The position numbers were made by a program, and so were the translations under genes. Source: JBQTHI01 sp052390035 (GTDB taxonomy: Bacteria; Actinomycetota; Acidimicrobiia; Spongiisociales; ZC4RG35). From it: a stretch of DNA of 29,822 bases. The notes under the pieces are model-generated. The model ran no database searches. It was not told where the DNA came from and saw nothing but the letters and a program-made list of their open reading frames with translations. Location of the stretch: NCBI GenBank assembly GCA_052390035.1, contig JBQTHI010000139.1, positions 1 through 29,822 on the forward strand, written 5' to 3'. Position 1 is the stretch's first letter. Every line of letters begins with the position of its first letter. Positions 16,114-23,207 of this stretch are shown one piece after another.

Positions 16114-17415
16114 GTGACCTACCGGTGCTCGAGCTGCAACTACCACTCCGGGAAATGGATGGGATTCTGCCCGTCCTGCGGCGACGACACCCCTTTGCTC
16201 GAAGGTCCCGACCGATCCCGGACGGCGGGGGTGGCCGCCAACCCGATTCCGCTGGGATCGATCGGCGACGGTAACGAGCCGCGCAGCCAGATTGGTATAG
16301 GCGAGCTCGACCGGGTCTTGGGCGGTGGGCTGGTCAGGGGCTCGGTGGTCCTCTTAGGCGGGGAACCAGGGATCGGGAAGTCGACTCTGCTGTTGCAGGC
16401 AGCCGCCGCATCCGCCCGTCAGGGCCGCCAAACCCTGGTCGCCACTGCCGAGGAGTCTGCCGAGCAAGTGGGCCTGCGGGCGCGCCGGCTCGGGCTTACC
16501 GATGGTCATGAGGCCGACCGGGTGTTGCTTCTCCCGGACGATGACCTCGACCGGATCATCGCCACCGCCGTCGAGGTCCGGCCCGATCTGCTCGTAATCG
16601 ACTCGATTCAGACCGTTAACTCGAGAGATGCCGACGGGGGGCAAGGCGGCCCGGCCCAGATCAGGGAGTGCGGCAGCCGCCTCCTCCGATTGGCCAAGCA
16701 ACAGCAGCTGGCGGTGATGCTCATCGGACACGTCAACAAGGATGGAAACCTGGCCGGACCGAAGCTGCTGGAGCACATGGTCGACGTGGTCCTCAGCTTC
16801 GAGGGCGACCCCGACCATGGACTTCGCGTCTTGCGTACGCTCAAGAACCGGTTTGGTCCTACCCATCTCGTCGGGATGTTCGAGATGAACGGCGAGGGCT
16901 TGAAAGAGGTGGCTGATCCGAGCCGTACCTTCCTCGCCGATTGGCGAGGGGAGGTTCCGGGCACTGTGGTATTCCCCGCGGTCGAAGGGAGGCGCTCAAT
17001 AACGGTTGAAGTCCAGGCGTTGGCCAATGTGACGGTGATCTCCCCCCCGCGACGGTCGGTGCGGGGGGTCGATCAAAACCGGGTGCATCAACTCCTCGCC
17101 GTTCTCGGCCGGCATGGAGGTCTTCGCCCCTCGCAGATGGACGTCTATGTCAATGTTGTGGGAGGGTGGCGGATCGATGAACCCGCTTGCGACCTCCCGG
17201 TAGCGCTCGCCATCGCCTCGTCGTTCCTCGAAGTGCCCCTTGGAGGGGTGGCGGCCTGGGGAGAGATCGGGCTGGCCGGAGAGGTGCGGCAGGTTCCCTT
17301 TCGGTTGCGTCGAGAGGAAGAAGCCCTACGGGTCGGGGTGGAACGAGTCATCGCCCCCTCGCCCGATCAGCGACTAGACGTGCCCACCGCACTGCTTGCC
17401 GCCGGGCTTTGGTGA
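16114..17415 (+). CDS. radA: DNA repair protein RadA (Sms)
   Basis: RadA is a RecA-like ATPase that drives branch migration during recombination. The 433-residue protein has the N-terminal zinc finger with Cys5, 8, 19 and 22 (CSSC...CPSC). It also has the ATPase with Walker A GGEPGIGKST (Lys89), the RadA-specific KNRFG motif (244-248), and a C-terminal Lon-like domain (DVYVNVVGGWRIDEPACDLP, then WGEIGLAGEV). All family hallmarks are intact, so it should be functional. GTG 16114 is chosen because it places the first cysteine at residue 5 as usual and lies 7 nt after a -10-like TACGTT. disA begins at or just past its stop, the widely conserved radA-disA pair. Confidence 0.96.
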   Translation: MTYRCSSCNYHSGKWMGFCPSCGDDTPLLEGPDRSRTAGVAANPIPLGSIGDGNEPRSQIGIGELDRVLGGGLVRGSVVLLGGEPGIGKSTLLLQAAAASARQGRQTLVATAEESAEQVGLRARRLGLTDGHEADRVLLLPDDDLDRIIATAVEVRPDLLVIDSIQTVNSRDADGGQGGPAQIRECGSRLLRLAKQQQLAVMLIGHVNKDGNLAGPKLLEHMVDVVLSFEGDPDHGLRVLRTLKNRFGPTHLVGMFEMNGEGLKEVADPSRTFLADWRGEVPGTVVFPAVEGRRSITVEVQALANVTVISPPRRSVRGVDQNRVHQLLAVLGRHGGLRPSQMDVYVNVVGGWRIDEPACDLPVALAIASSFLEVPLGGVAAWGEIGLAGEVRQVPFRLRREEEALRVGVERVIAPSPDQRLDVPTALLAAGLW

Positions 17416-17421
17416 TAGCCT
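17416..17421 (+). promoter_or_regulatory. candidate -10 box TAGCCT, leaderless start of disA
   Basis: TAGCCT begins one base after the radA stop and is followed by 8 nt and GTG 17430. It would let disA be transcribed apart from radA. Confidence 0.4.
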
Positions 17422-17429
17422 GGCAGATC

Positions 17430-18551
17430 GTGCCCACCCACCAAGCCGACATCCCGGGCACTGGTGTGTCCGGCGGTTTGCCCGACCGATTGCTCGAGTT
17501 GCTGGCCAGGGTCGCGCCTGGTACTCCCCTTCGCCAGGCTCTGGAACGCATTATCCAGCAGGGGAGCGGAGCCCTGGTGGTGCTCGGCTACGGCCCCAAC
17601 GTCGAGGAGATCAGCTCCGGCGGCTTCCGGCTGCTTTCGGTCGGGTTCAGCCCACCCCGGCTGGCCGAGTTGGCCAAGATGGATGGAGGGATCATCCTCG
17701 ATGATGAGTGGGATCGGATCATCGCCGCCAACGTTCACTTCCTACCCGACGCCAGCCTCCCGACCGACGAGACCGGGTCACGGCATCGAACGGCGGAGCG
17801 CTTAGCCCGGCAAACCCAAAAGCCAGTCGTGGCAGTCAGCGAGGGCCGGCGGCAGGCCACACTTTTCTTCGACGGCCACAAGCTCGAACTAGCCCGACCA
17901 ACGGTCCTCGCCGCCCGCGCCAATCAGGATCTGCAGACGCTCGAGCGCCTTCGCCGCCGACTCGACAACGCCGACGAGCGGCTGGTCCTTCTTGAAGTCA
18001 CTGGTCTGGTCACCTTTCGGGCGGTCGTCAGCGTCATCCAGCAAGCGGAACTGGTGCGGAGGATCGGACGCCAAATCGAAACTCAAACCGTCACCCTGGG
18101 CGGGGAGGCCCGATTGATCACAGTCCAACGTGCCGAACTAACCCGGGGCGTCGATCAGCTTCTTCTCACCACCCTGGCCGACTATCTCGGGCCGAGCGAT
18201 CAAGGCGACGGCCAGGCGAGGCAGGTGGCTGAGGCGATGGAGGCGCTCGGGTTCCTCACCGACGCCGATCTCGAGGATCTGATCACCGTGGGTAAGGCGG
18301 CGGGATTTCCCGATCTGGAAGATCCGGCCTTCGCGCAGGGAATCCGCCTGCTGGCGAGGGTCGGGAGGATCCCGGAAGCGACTCGGGAGCTGCTACTTCG
18401 CCACTTCAAGTCACTCGATGCGTTGCTGTCGGCGACCACCGGCCAACTCGAAGAGGTTGAAGGAATCGGAGCCACCCGGGCAGCGATTCTGCAGCGGAGT
18501 TTCGACCGGTGGCGAGCCGTGGCCAGCACCTGGGAACCCGACCCGGTCTGA
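17430..18551 (+). CDS. disA: DisA, DNA-scanning diadenylate cyclase (c-di-AMP synthase)
   Basis: DisA makes c-di-AMP from two ATP and reports on DNA integrity. In this 373-residue protein the N-terminal DAC domain shows GALVVLGYG, SSGGFRLLSVGFSPPRLAEL, KMDGGIILDD and ETGSRHRTAERLA (RHR at 118-120). A helical linker and a C-terminal helix-hairpin-helix DNA-binding part follow (SLDALLSATTGQLEEVEGIG). The catalytic DGA motif reads DGG at residues 85-87; the Asp is kept and the 33-residue spacing to RHR matches the family, so activity is still likely. GTG 17430 has a -10-like box at 8 nt. GTG 17412 in frame overlaps the radA stop as GTGA and would add six residues through coupling. Confidence 0.94.
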   Translation: MPTHQADIPGTGVSGGLPDRLLELLARVAPGTPLRQALERIIQQGSGALVVLGYGPNVEEISSGGFRLLSVGFSPPRLAELAKMDGGIILDDEWDRIIAANVHFLPDASLPTDETGSRHRTAERLARQTQKPVVAVSEGRRQATLFFDGHKLELARPTVLAARANQDLQTLERLRRRLDNADERLVLLEVTGLVTFRAVVSVIQQAELVRRIGRQIETQTVTLGGEARLITVQRAELTRGVDQLLLTTLADYLGPSDQGDGQARQVAEAMEALGFLTDADLEDLITVGKAAGFPDLEDPAFAQGIRLLARVGRIPEATRELLLRHFKSLDALLSATTGQLEEVEGIGATRAAILQRSFDRWRAVASTWEPDPV

Positions 18552-18555
18552 CGTT

Positions 18556-18561
18556 TACACT
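18556..18561 (+). promoter_or_regulatory. candidate -10 box TACACT before carD
   Basis: TACACT is followed by 13 nt and ATG 18575, implying a leader of about 6 nt. No ribosome site is present. Confidence 0.4.
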
Positions 18562-18574
18562 GCCATCTCTTCTT

Positions 18575-19645
18575 ATGGTCCAGAAAAAGTCCGTCCCTGC
18601 TAGTAAAACGTCCGTCCGTGCCGCCAAGGCGAGCAGTGCCAGGAAGACATCGGCCAATAGGGCCCCCTCCGGAAAGCCCGCCATGACGAAGCCATCGCCA
18701 AATCAAGGAGCGCCGGCCAAGAAGGCATCTGCCAAGAAGGCCCCTGCCAAGAAGGCCCCTGTCAAGAAGGCCCCGGTCAAGAAGGCCCCGGTCAAGAAGG
18801 CCCCGGTCAAGAAGGCCCCTGCCAATAAGGGCCCCGTCAAGAAGGCCCCGGTCAAGAAGGCTCCGGCTAAGAAAGCTCCGGTCGCCAAAGCCCCAGCCAA
18901 GGGAGGAGCAGCGGCCACCGCGGCCCCGGCGGCCAAAGCCCCAGCCAAGAGAGGAGCACCGGTCATCACGGCCCCGGCGGCTAAGGCATCGGACAAGAAG
19001 GCTCCCGGGAGGACACCTGCTCCCCAACCCGAGCCGGCCAAGGAGTCACCGGGTAAAGGGAAAGGTGGTGCCGGCCCCCGCCCCGAGCCGGTCGCTCCGG
19101 CGGTGCCTCCGGTTCCGGCCCGTCCGCCCAAGCCGGTTTCCAAATACAGCGTCGGGGACAAGGTGGTCCATCCCCAACATGGCGCCGCAACCATCGCCAA
19201 GCGGGTCAAGCGGGACTTCGCCGGCGAAGTGCGCGACTATTACGTTCTAGACATCTCAACCGAATCACTCACGGTCATGGTTCCGGTAGAGAAGGTGGAT
19301 TCGGTGGTGCGCTCGGTCATCTCCAAGGCGGCGTCGCGCAACGTGCTCGCATCGCTGAAAGAGGAGCCACAGGAGGCGGGCGCCAACTGGAGCCGCTGGT
19401 ACAAAGTCCTGACCGAGAAGATGTATTCGGGAGACATCTTCCAGGTCGCCGAGGTGGTCCGCGACCTCTCGTCCGCCCAGCAAACCAAAGGTATCTCGCC
19501 TGCCCTCAAGCGAATGCTGTCCAAGGCGAGGATGACCCTCATATCCGAGCTCTCTTTCTCTCTTGAGGTCGACGAGGAAGAGGCCACCCGCCGTCTCGAC
19601 AAGGCGCTGCCGAAAATTGAGAACCCGCTGGTTCCATTGATGTGA
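18575..19645 (+). CDS. carD: CarD-family RNA polymerase-binding regulator with a long histone-like N-terminal tail
   Basis: Residues 189 to about 350 are a complete CarD/CdnL domain: SKYSVGDKVVHPQHGAATI is the Tudor-like module that binds the RNA polymerase beta subunit. ANWSRWYKVLTEKMYSGDIF and AEVVRDLSSAQQTKGISPAL belong to the helical DNA-contacting half, including the conserved Trp that wedges open promoter DNA. Residues 1-188 are an added tail rich in Lys, Ala and Pro. It contains twelve five-residue KKAP-type units (48-107) and a duplicated 16-residue unit (108-139), like the tails of histone H1 and mycobacterial HupB. Ordinary actinobacterial CarD is about 160 residues. The tail probably binds DNA non-specifically (inference). 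ATG 18575 is the only sensible start and lies 13 nt after a TACACT box. The stop overlaps ispF as GTGA. Confidence 0.92.
   Translation: MVQKKSVPASKTSVRAAKASSARKTSANRAPSGKPAMTKPSPNQGAPAKKASAKKAPAKKAPVKKAPVKKAPVKKAPVKKAPANKGPVKKAPVKKAPAKKAPVAKAPAKGGAAATAAPAAKAPAKRGAPVITAPAAKASDKKAPGRTPAPQPEPAKESPGKGKGGAGPRPEPVAPAVPPVPARPPKPVSKYSVGDKVVHPQHGAATIAKRVKRDFAGEVRDYYVLDISTESLTVMVPVEKVDSVVRSVISKAASRNVLASLKEEPQEAGANWSRWYKVLTEKMYSGDIFQVAEVVRDLSSAQQTKGISPALKRMLSKARMTLISELSFSLEVDEEEATRRLDKALPKIENPLVPLM
18716..18895 (+). repeat. twelve tandem 15-bp units encoding (V/A)KKAP
   Basis: The consensus is GTCAAGAAGGCCCCG. Units 4, 5, 6 and 9 are identical, units 2 and 3 are identical to each other, and the rest differ by one to several bases. 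Because the unit is a multiple of three, copy-number change would lengthen or shorten the CarD tail without a frameshift. Confidence 0.95.
18896..18991 (+). repeat. direct duplication of a 48-bp unit in the carD tail
   Basis: Two adjacent 48-bp copies (18896-18943 and 18944-18991) encode AKGGAAATAAPAAKAP and AKRGAPVITAPAAKAS. The second has diverged in the middle. Confidence 0.85.
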
Positions 19646-20127
19646 TCCCGGGCGCAACCGAATTCCGGGTCGGCTTGGGAGTCGACGCTCATCCAATCAT
19701 CCTCCGGCCTCCGGTGGTGATAGGAGGTGTCGTAGTCGACAAAACCCGGGGAGTCGAAGCCACTTCGGACGGCGATGTAGGAGCCCATGCCGTAGCCGAT
19801 GCGCTGCTGGGCGCAGCCGGCCTCGGTGACCTGGGAAGCCACTTTGGGTCGGACGATCCGACCTGGATCGGAGCCGACAGCATGAACATGTTGCGAACCG
19901 TTGTACGCATGGTGCGAGCTGCTGGGTGGTGGGTGAACAATCTCGACCTGACGGTGCTCGCCCAGGACATTCGTATCTCCCCACACCGCGAGGCCATCCA
20001 ACGGGCCTTCGCCACGGTGCTCGAAACCAAAGCGATCTCGGTGAAGGCCACCACCACCGACCACCTCGGGTTTTTGGGTAGGGGTGAAGGCCTGGCGGCC
20101 GTGGCGGTGGTCAGCATTACCATCTGA
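19642..20127 (+). CDS. ispF: 2-C-methyl-D-erythritol 2,4-cyclodiphosphate synthase
   Basis: IspF catalyses the fifth step of the MEP pathway to isopentenyl diphosphate, the precursor used by the prenyl synthase in this window. The 161-residue length is normal for this trimeric enzyme. Zinc ligands are visible as Asp15 and His17 in GLGVDAHP and His49 in SDGDVGAHAVADALLGAAGL. ISVKATTTDHLGFLGRGEGL near the end is the family's substrate loop. The more usual GYDVH is GVDAH here, a mild change. GTG 19642 overlaps the carD stop as GTGA, so translation should be coupled to CarD. ispD, which often sits between carD and ispF, is missing. Confidence 0.93.
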   Translation: MIPGATEFRVGLGVDAHPIILRPPVVIGGVVVDKTRGVEATSDGDVGAHAVADALLGAAGLGDLGSHFGSDDPTWIGADSMNMLRTVVRMVRAAGWWVNNLDLTVLAQDIRISPHREAIQRAFATVLETKAISVKATTTDHLGFLGRGEGLAAVAVVSITI

Positions 20128-20132
20128 CCCAG

Positions 20133-21542
20133 TTGCTGGTCCATTCCACCCTTCATCGCGGTCTGGTCGAACTCGTCCCGGCCGTCCCCGGAGAGGTCGG
20201 CATCTATGTCTGCGGTGCCACCGTGCAATCCGAACCTCATGTCGGTCACGGGCGCTACGCCGTCGTGTTCGACATGATCCGCCGTTATCTGGTGTGGCGT
20301 GGTCAAAAGGTGACATTCGTTAGGAACATCACGGATATCGACGACAAGATCATCACCGCCGCGGCGGCCGCCGGCGAAACCGTGCCGGACCGGGCAAGGC
20401 GAATCGCGGGAGACTTTGCAACGGCGTACCGGGCGCTGGGGGTCGCGGAGCCGGACTTCGAGCCCAAAGCCACAGAGCATGTTCCGGAGATGGTCTCGCT
20501 GATCCAACGGTTGGTGGCCCAGGGTCTGGCCTATCGGGTCCCCAACGGCGACGTCTACTTCGCCGTTCGCGCCCTTGAATCGTACGGGAAGCTGTCCGGC
20601 CGCAAACCCGACGAGATGCGGGCCGGGGCCAGGGTGGAGATCTCTGAGAGCAAACACGACCCTCTCGACTTCGCCTTGTGGAAGTCGGCGAAGCCGGGAG
20701 AGCCGTCGTGGGACTCCCCGTGGGGACCGGGCCGGCCGGGGTGGCACATCGAATGCTCGGCGATGGCGGCTCGTTACCTCGGTTCGGACTTCACCATTCA
20801 TGGCGGCGGCACCGACCTGATCTTCCCCCATCACGAAAACGAGATCGCCCAGTCGGAAGGTGCCACCGGTACCACCTTCGCCCGCTATTGGCTGCACAAT
20901 GGGTTGCTCAACCTGGCCGGCGAAAAGATGTCCAAGTCGACAGGGGTGCTGGTGAATCTGCAGGCCGCCATCACACAATACGGCGGGATGAGTCTGCGCC
21001 TCTTCTACCTCCAAGCCCATTACCGATCACCGCTTGACTACTCCGAAGAATTGGTTGAAGCCTCCGCGGCAGCCCTCGATCGAATGCGACGATTCTTTTC
21101 GAGAGCTCCGATATCCGACGACGTCCTCCCTGATCCCAGCCTGATGGAACGCTTCACCGCGGTCATGGATGAAGACTTCTCCACCCCCGAAGCGCTCGCC
21201 CTGTTCTTCGACGCCATCGGTGAGGCCAACCGTACCCTCGACGAGGGAGTGGTGCCGGCAGGTGTAATCGCTGCCGTACGCCAGATCGCCGACGTGCTCG
21301 GTTTCGTAGTCGAGGTGGAGGGAGACCTCGAAAATCTGGCCGGCGAGATCACTGCACTTGGGGGCGAGTTCGGCGTGATCCCAGCCTCGGCGAAAGAAAC
21401 CCTTGAGGCTCTACTCGCAGTTCGGGTCGGTGCCCGGGAGGTCGGGGACTTCACCAAGGCCGACCGAATCAGAGACCGTCTGGCCGGGTTGGGGATTTTG
21501 ATCGAGGACACGGTTGATGGCACGCGCTGGTTACGGAGATAG
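20133..21542 (+). CDS. cysS: cysteinyl-tRNA synthetase
   Basis: CysS charges tRNA-Cys with cysteine, using a zinc ion to recognise the thiol. The 469-residue class I enzyme shows the first zinc Cys27 in IYVCGATVQSEPHVGHGR with HVGH at 36-39, NITDIDDKI, HIECSAMAARYLG with the second Cys, FPHHENEIAQSE, and GEKMSKST with KMSKS at 265-269. The C-terminal DALR-type helical domain is also present. Length and the CGATVQ sequence favour CysS over the mycothiol ligase MshC, which is shorter. TTG 20133 is the start because the family's usual 25-residue lead to the first Cys fits exactly. No ribosome site is evident; it follows ispF by 5 nt. Confidence 0.95.
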   Translation: MLVHSTLHRGLVELVPAVPGEVGIYVCGATVQSEPHVGHGRYAVVFDMIRRYLVWRGQKVTFVRNITDIDDKIITAAAAAGETVPDRARRIAGDFATAYRALGVAEPDFEPKATEHVPEMVSLIQRLVAQGLAYRVPNGDVYFAVRALESYGKLSGRKPDEMRAGARVEISESKHDPLDFALWKSAKPGEPSWDSPWGPGRPGWHIECSAMAARYLGSDFTIHGGGTDLIFPHHENEIAQSEGATGTTFARYWLHNGLLNLAGEKMSKSTGVLVNLQAAITQYGGMSLRLFYLQAHYRSPLDYSEELVEASAAALDRMRRFFSRAPISDDVLPDPSLMERFTAVMDEDFSTPEALALFFDAIGEANRTLDEGVVPAGVIAAVRQIADVLGFVVEVEGDLENLAGEITALGGEFGVIPASAKETLEALLAVRVGAREVGDFTKADRIRDRLAGLGILIEDTVDGTRWLRR

Positions 21543-22254
21543 GGTTGAAGGGTTACATGCAGTGGCTGCCGCGGCTACCGCCGGGCGGGTAGAGGAACTA
21601 TGGGTAGAACGGGGTCGCCTCCGCCGGCCCGAGGTTCTCGCTGTCACCGAAGTGGTAGTTGCAAGGGGAGGGCGGGTCCTCGAGGTTGACGACATTGCCG
21701 ACCTGGCCGATTCGGACGCACCGCAGGGAATGGTGGCCCGTTGCCGGCCGATTCGCGATCGGGCACTCGAAGACCTGGTGCCTGAGGGGCGGCCGGGGGC
21801 GGTGATGATCATCGACCACGTGGTCGATCCTCACAACGTGGGAGCGATCGCCAGATCGGTGGCAGCGGCCGGCTTCGACGGGTTGGTGACTTCGACCCGG
21901 CGGGCTGCGCCCTTATCGGCAGTGACATTCAAGGCGGCCGCCGGAGCGCTCGAGACGTTGGCCGTGGTCCGGGTGAACTCGGTCGCCGAGGCCCTCTCCC
22001 GTCTACAGAAGCTGGGACTGTGGGGCATCGGCCTCGCCTCCGAAGGAGATCAACACCTCTTGGGGCTCGGGGTGCTCACCGAACCGGTGGCATTGGTAGT
22101 AGGCGAAGAGGGCCGCGGGATTAGCCGGCTGGTCCGCGATCGCTGCGACCTGCTCGCTTCGATCCCATTGGCAGGTGCCGTCGACAGCCTCAATGTCTCG
22201 GTGGCGGCTGCCCTGGCCGCCTTCGAGGTAAGACGAGCCCGCCAGGCCCGGTAG
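21517..22254 (+). CDS. rlmB: TrmH/SpoU-family 2'-O-ribose RNA methyltransferase, RlmB-like
   Basis: This 245-residue SPOUT enzyme has an N-terminal RNA-substrate-binding domain (GDRVEGLHAVAAA at the start) and the knotted catalytic domain. The three motifs are clear: PHNVGAIARSVAAAGFDGL, ALVVGEEGRGIS, and IPLAGAVDSLNVSVAAALAA. RlmB methylates G2251 of 23S rRNA; a different rRNA or tRNA target cannot be excluded from sequence alone. Position next to cysS is typical. ATG 21517 overlaps the end of cysS by 26 nt, and the TTG just before it is an equal alternative. The TAG stop forms the first three bases of a TAGCCT box ahead of the tRNA. Confidence 0.9.
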   Translation: MARAGYGDRVEGLHAVAAAATAGRVEELWVERGRLRRPEVLAVTEVVVARGGRVLEVDDIADLADSDAPQGMVARCRPIRDRALEDLVPEGRPGAVMIIDHVVDPHNVGAIARSVAAAGFDGLVTSTRRAAPLSAVTFKAAAGALETLAVVRVNSVAEALSRLQKLGLWGIGLASEGDQHLLGLGVLTEPVALVVGEEGRGISRLVRDRCDLLASIPLAGAVDSLNVSVAAALAAFEVRRARQAR

Positions 22255-22257
22255 CCT
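22252..22257 (+). promoter_or_regulatory. candidate -10 box TAGCCT for tRNA-Thr
   Basis: TAGCCT, whose TAG is also the rlmB stop codon, lies 12 nt before the tRNA 5' end. This would give a short 5' precursor for RNase P to remove. Confidence 0.35.
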
Positions 22258-22269
22258 TGGGGCCGACAC

Positions 22270-22342
22270 GCTGGCGTAGCTCAGTTGGCAGAGCACCCGC
22301 CTTGTAAGCGGGAGGGCGTGGGTTCGATTCCCTCCGCCAGCT
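22270..22342 (+). tRNA. tRNA-Thr (anticodon TGT)
   Basis: A 73-nt cloverleaf: acceptor stem GCTGGCG/CGCCAGC, D stem GCTC/GAGC, anticodon stem CCCGC/GCGGG with loop CTTGTAA (TGT, reading ACA and probably other ACN codons), variable loop AGGGC, T loop TTCGATT, discriminator T. The T stem GTGGG/CCCTC has one T-T mismatch at the second pair. CCA is not encoded. Confidence 0.95.
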
Positions 22343-22374
22343 CCCTCCGGTCCCGATGCCCTCAAACTGCAAAT

Positions 22375-22386
22375 CCGAGGCCTCGG
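22375..22386 (+). promoter_or_regulatory. perfect 12-bp palindrome upstream of the DUF3263 gene
   Basis: CCGAGGCCTCGG is a loopless palindrome ending 13 nt before the candidate -10 at 22400, so it covers the expected -35 region. It could be an operator. The rest of the 71-nt gap between the tRNA and the gene shows nothing else. Confidence 0.3.
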
Positions 22387-22399
22387 CGTGTGTAACCGA

Positions 22400-22405
22400 T
22401 ACTCT
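22400..22405 (+). promoter_or_regulatory. candidate -10 box TACTCT, leaderless start of the DUF3263 gene
   Basis: TACTCT is followed by 8 nt and ATG 22414, with no ribosome-binding site. Confidence 0.45.
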
Positions 22406-22413
22406 TGCCCGGG

Positions 22414-22659
22414 ATGTTGGATCACCTGTCGCGGGCTGTCCTCGACCTTGAACGGGGTTGGTGGCTCCTACCGGGTCCGAAGGACGAACTCGTATTCGAA
22501 CAACTGGGCATCACCGCGGCGGCCTATTACAGTCGTTTGGAGGGGCTGCTCGACGACCCCGCGGCCTTCGGATATGACCCGATGACCGTCCTCCGGCTGC
22601 GGCGCGTACGCGCGACCGCCGGTGAACCATGGGGAGCCGCCGGCGTCGGAGGGGACTGA
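22414..22659 (+). CDS. DUF3263 family protein
   Basis: This small 81-residue, probably cytoplasmic protein has the DUF3263 pattern: AVLDLERGWWLLPGPKDELV, then FEQLGITAAAYYSRLEGLLD, then DPMTVLRLRRVRA. The central part looks like a helix-turn-helix without a known target. In Mycobacterium tuberculosis a DUF3263 gene (Rv0430, from memory) precedes the LytR_C gene virR (Rv0431), the same order as here, so a role tied to the envelope protein downstream is inferred. ATG 22414 is chosen for its distance from the -10; TTG 22405 would add three residues. The stop lies 1 nt before the next ATG. Confidence 0.85.
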   Translation: MLDHLSRAVLDLERGWWLLPGPKDELVFEQLGITAAAYYSRLEGLLDDPAAFGYDPMTVLRLRRVRATAGEPWGAAGVGGD

Positions 22660-22660
22660 C

Positions 22661-23206
22661 ATGCCGGGACGCCATGCAGCTCCGGTCGACTCCAACTTCT
22701 ATCGCGATCTGGCTGTGATGGTCGGCGGGATCATCATCGTCGGGGCTCTCGTTTATCTGGTTCTCTCGATCTTTTTCGGCAATGAGAACACGGCCAGCAA
22801 TACCACGACGACCCAGCCGTCCTTCACCACTGTAAGCCAGGCGCCTGAGACGACGGTATCCACCACGGCGACCACCCGGGTCACCACGACGGTGGTTCCT
22901 ACCACCACTACCACCGCCATTCGCCCCCCTGCGGAAGTCCGGGTTCAGGTGCTCAACTCAACTCAAATAGGCGGGCTAGCCCGGGATGTCACCGATGACT
23001 TGGCGGCAATGGGATATCAGACAATTCAGCAAGCGGACCATCTTCCGGCCATCGAGCAGTCCCGGGTCTGGTTCGCACCCGGATTTGAGGCGGAGGCAGC
23101 CGCCCTGGCCGAGGCCGCAGTGCCCGATGCCCTCGTCGAACCGCTCCCCGAACCGCGGGAGGATGTGGACATAGTGGTGGTGCTGGGCAGCTCCTATCAG
23201 CCCTGA
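22661..23206 (+). CDS. membrane-anchored LytR_C domain protein (VirR-like architecture)
   Basis: This 181-residue protein has a short cytoplasmic N-terminus, one transmembrane helix at about 18-39 (VMVGGIIIVGALVYLVLSIF), and a long Thr-rich stalk (44-86). Its LytR_C domain (about 92-178) starts VRVQVLNSTQIGGLA and ends DVDIVVVLGSSY. It lacks the catalytic LytR-CpsA-Psr domain, so it is not a cell-wall ligase itself. Standalone LytR_C proteins such as mycobacterial VirR act in the envelope, probably as scaffolds for wall polymer attachment. The ribosome site GGAGGGG (22648-22654) sits inside the end of the DUF3263 gene and fixes ATG 22661. The next gene begins 1 nt after the stop. Confidence 0.85.
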   Translation: MPGRHAAPVDSNFYRDLAVMVGGIIIVGALVYLVLSIFFGNENTASNTTTTQPSFTTVSQAPETTVSTTATTRVTTTVVPTTTTTAIRPPAEVRVQVLNSTQIGGLARDVTDDLAAMGYQTIQQADHLPAIEQSRVWFAPGFEAEAAALAEAAVPDALVEPLPEPREDVDIVVVLGSSYQP

Positions 23207-23207
23207 A

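Noticed and set aside
18716..18991. Repeat array considered as CRISPR.
   Set aside because: Units are contiguous, 15 or 48 bp, in frame and coding, with no spacers or cas genes.
18200..19209. Two minus-strand open frames that look like pentapeptide-repeat proteins (GLLDR and GAFLT repeats).
   Set aside because: They are the reverse complement of the 15-bp repeats in the carD tail; the repetition is inherited from that coding strand and the frames have no start signal or family match outside the repeat.
19689..21020. Minus-strand open frame of 443 residues opposite ispF and cysS.
   Set aside because: Both plus-strand genes show complete catalytic motifs; the antisense frame shows none.
20133..21542. 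Possibility that the gene is the mycothiol cysteine ligase MshC.
   Set aside because: Length of 469 residues, the C-terminal domain and the position between ispF and rlmB fit CysS better; MshC is shorter.
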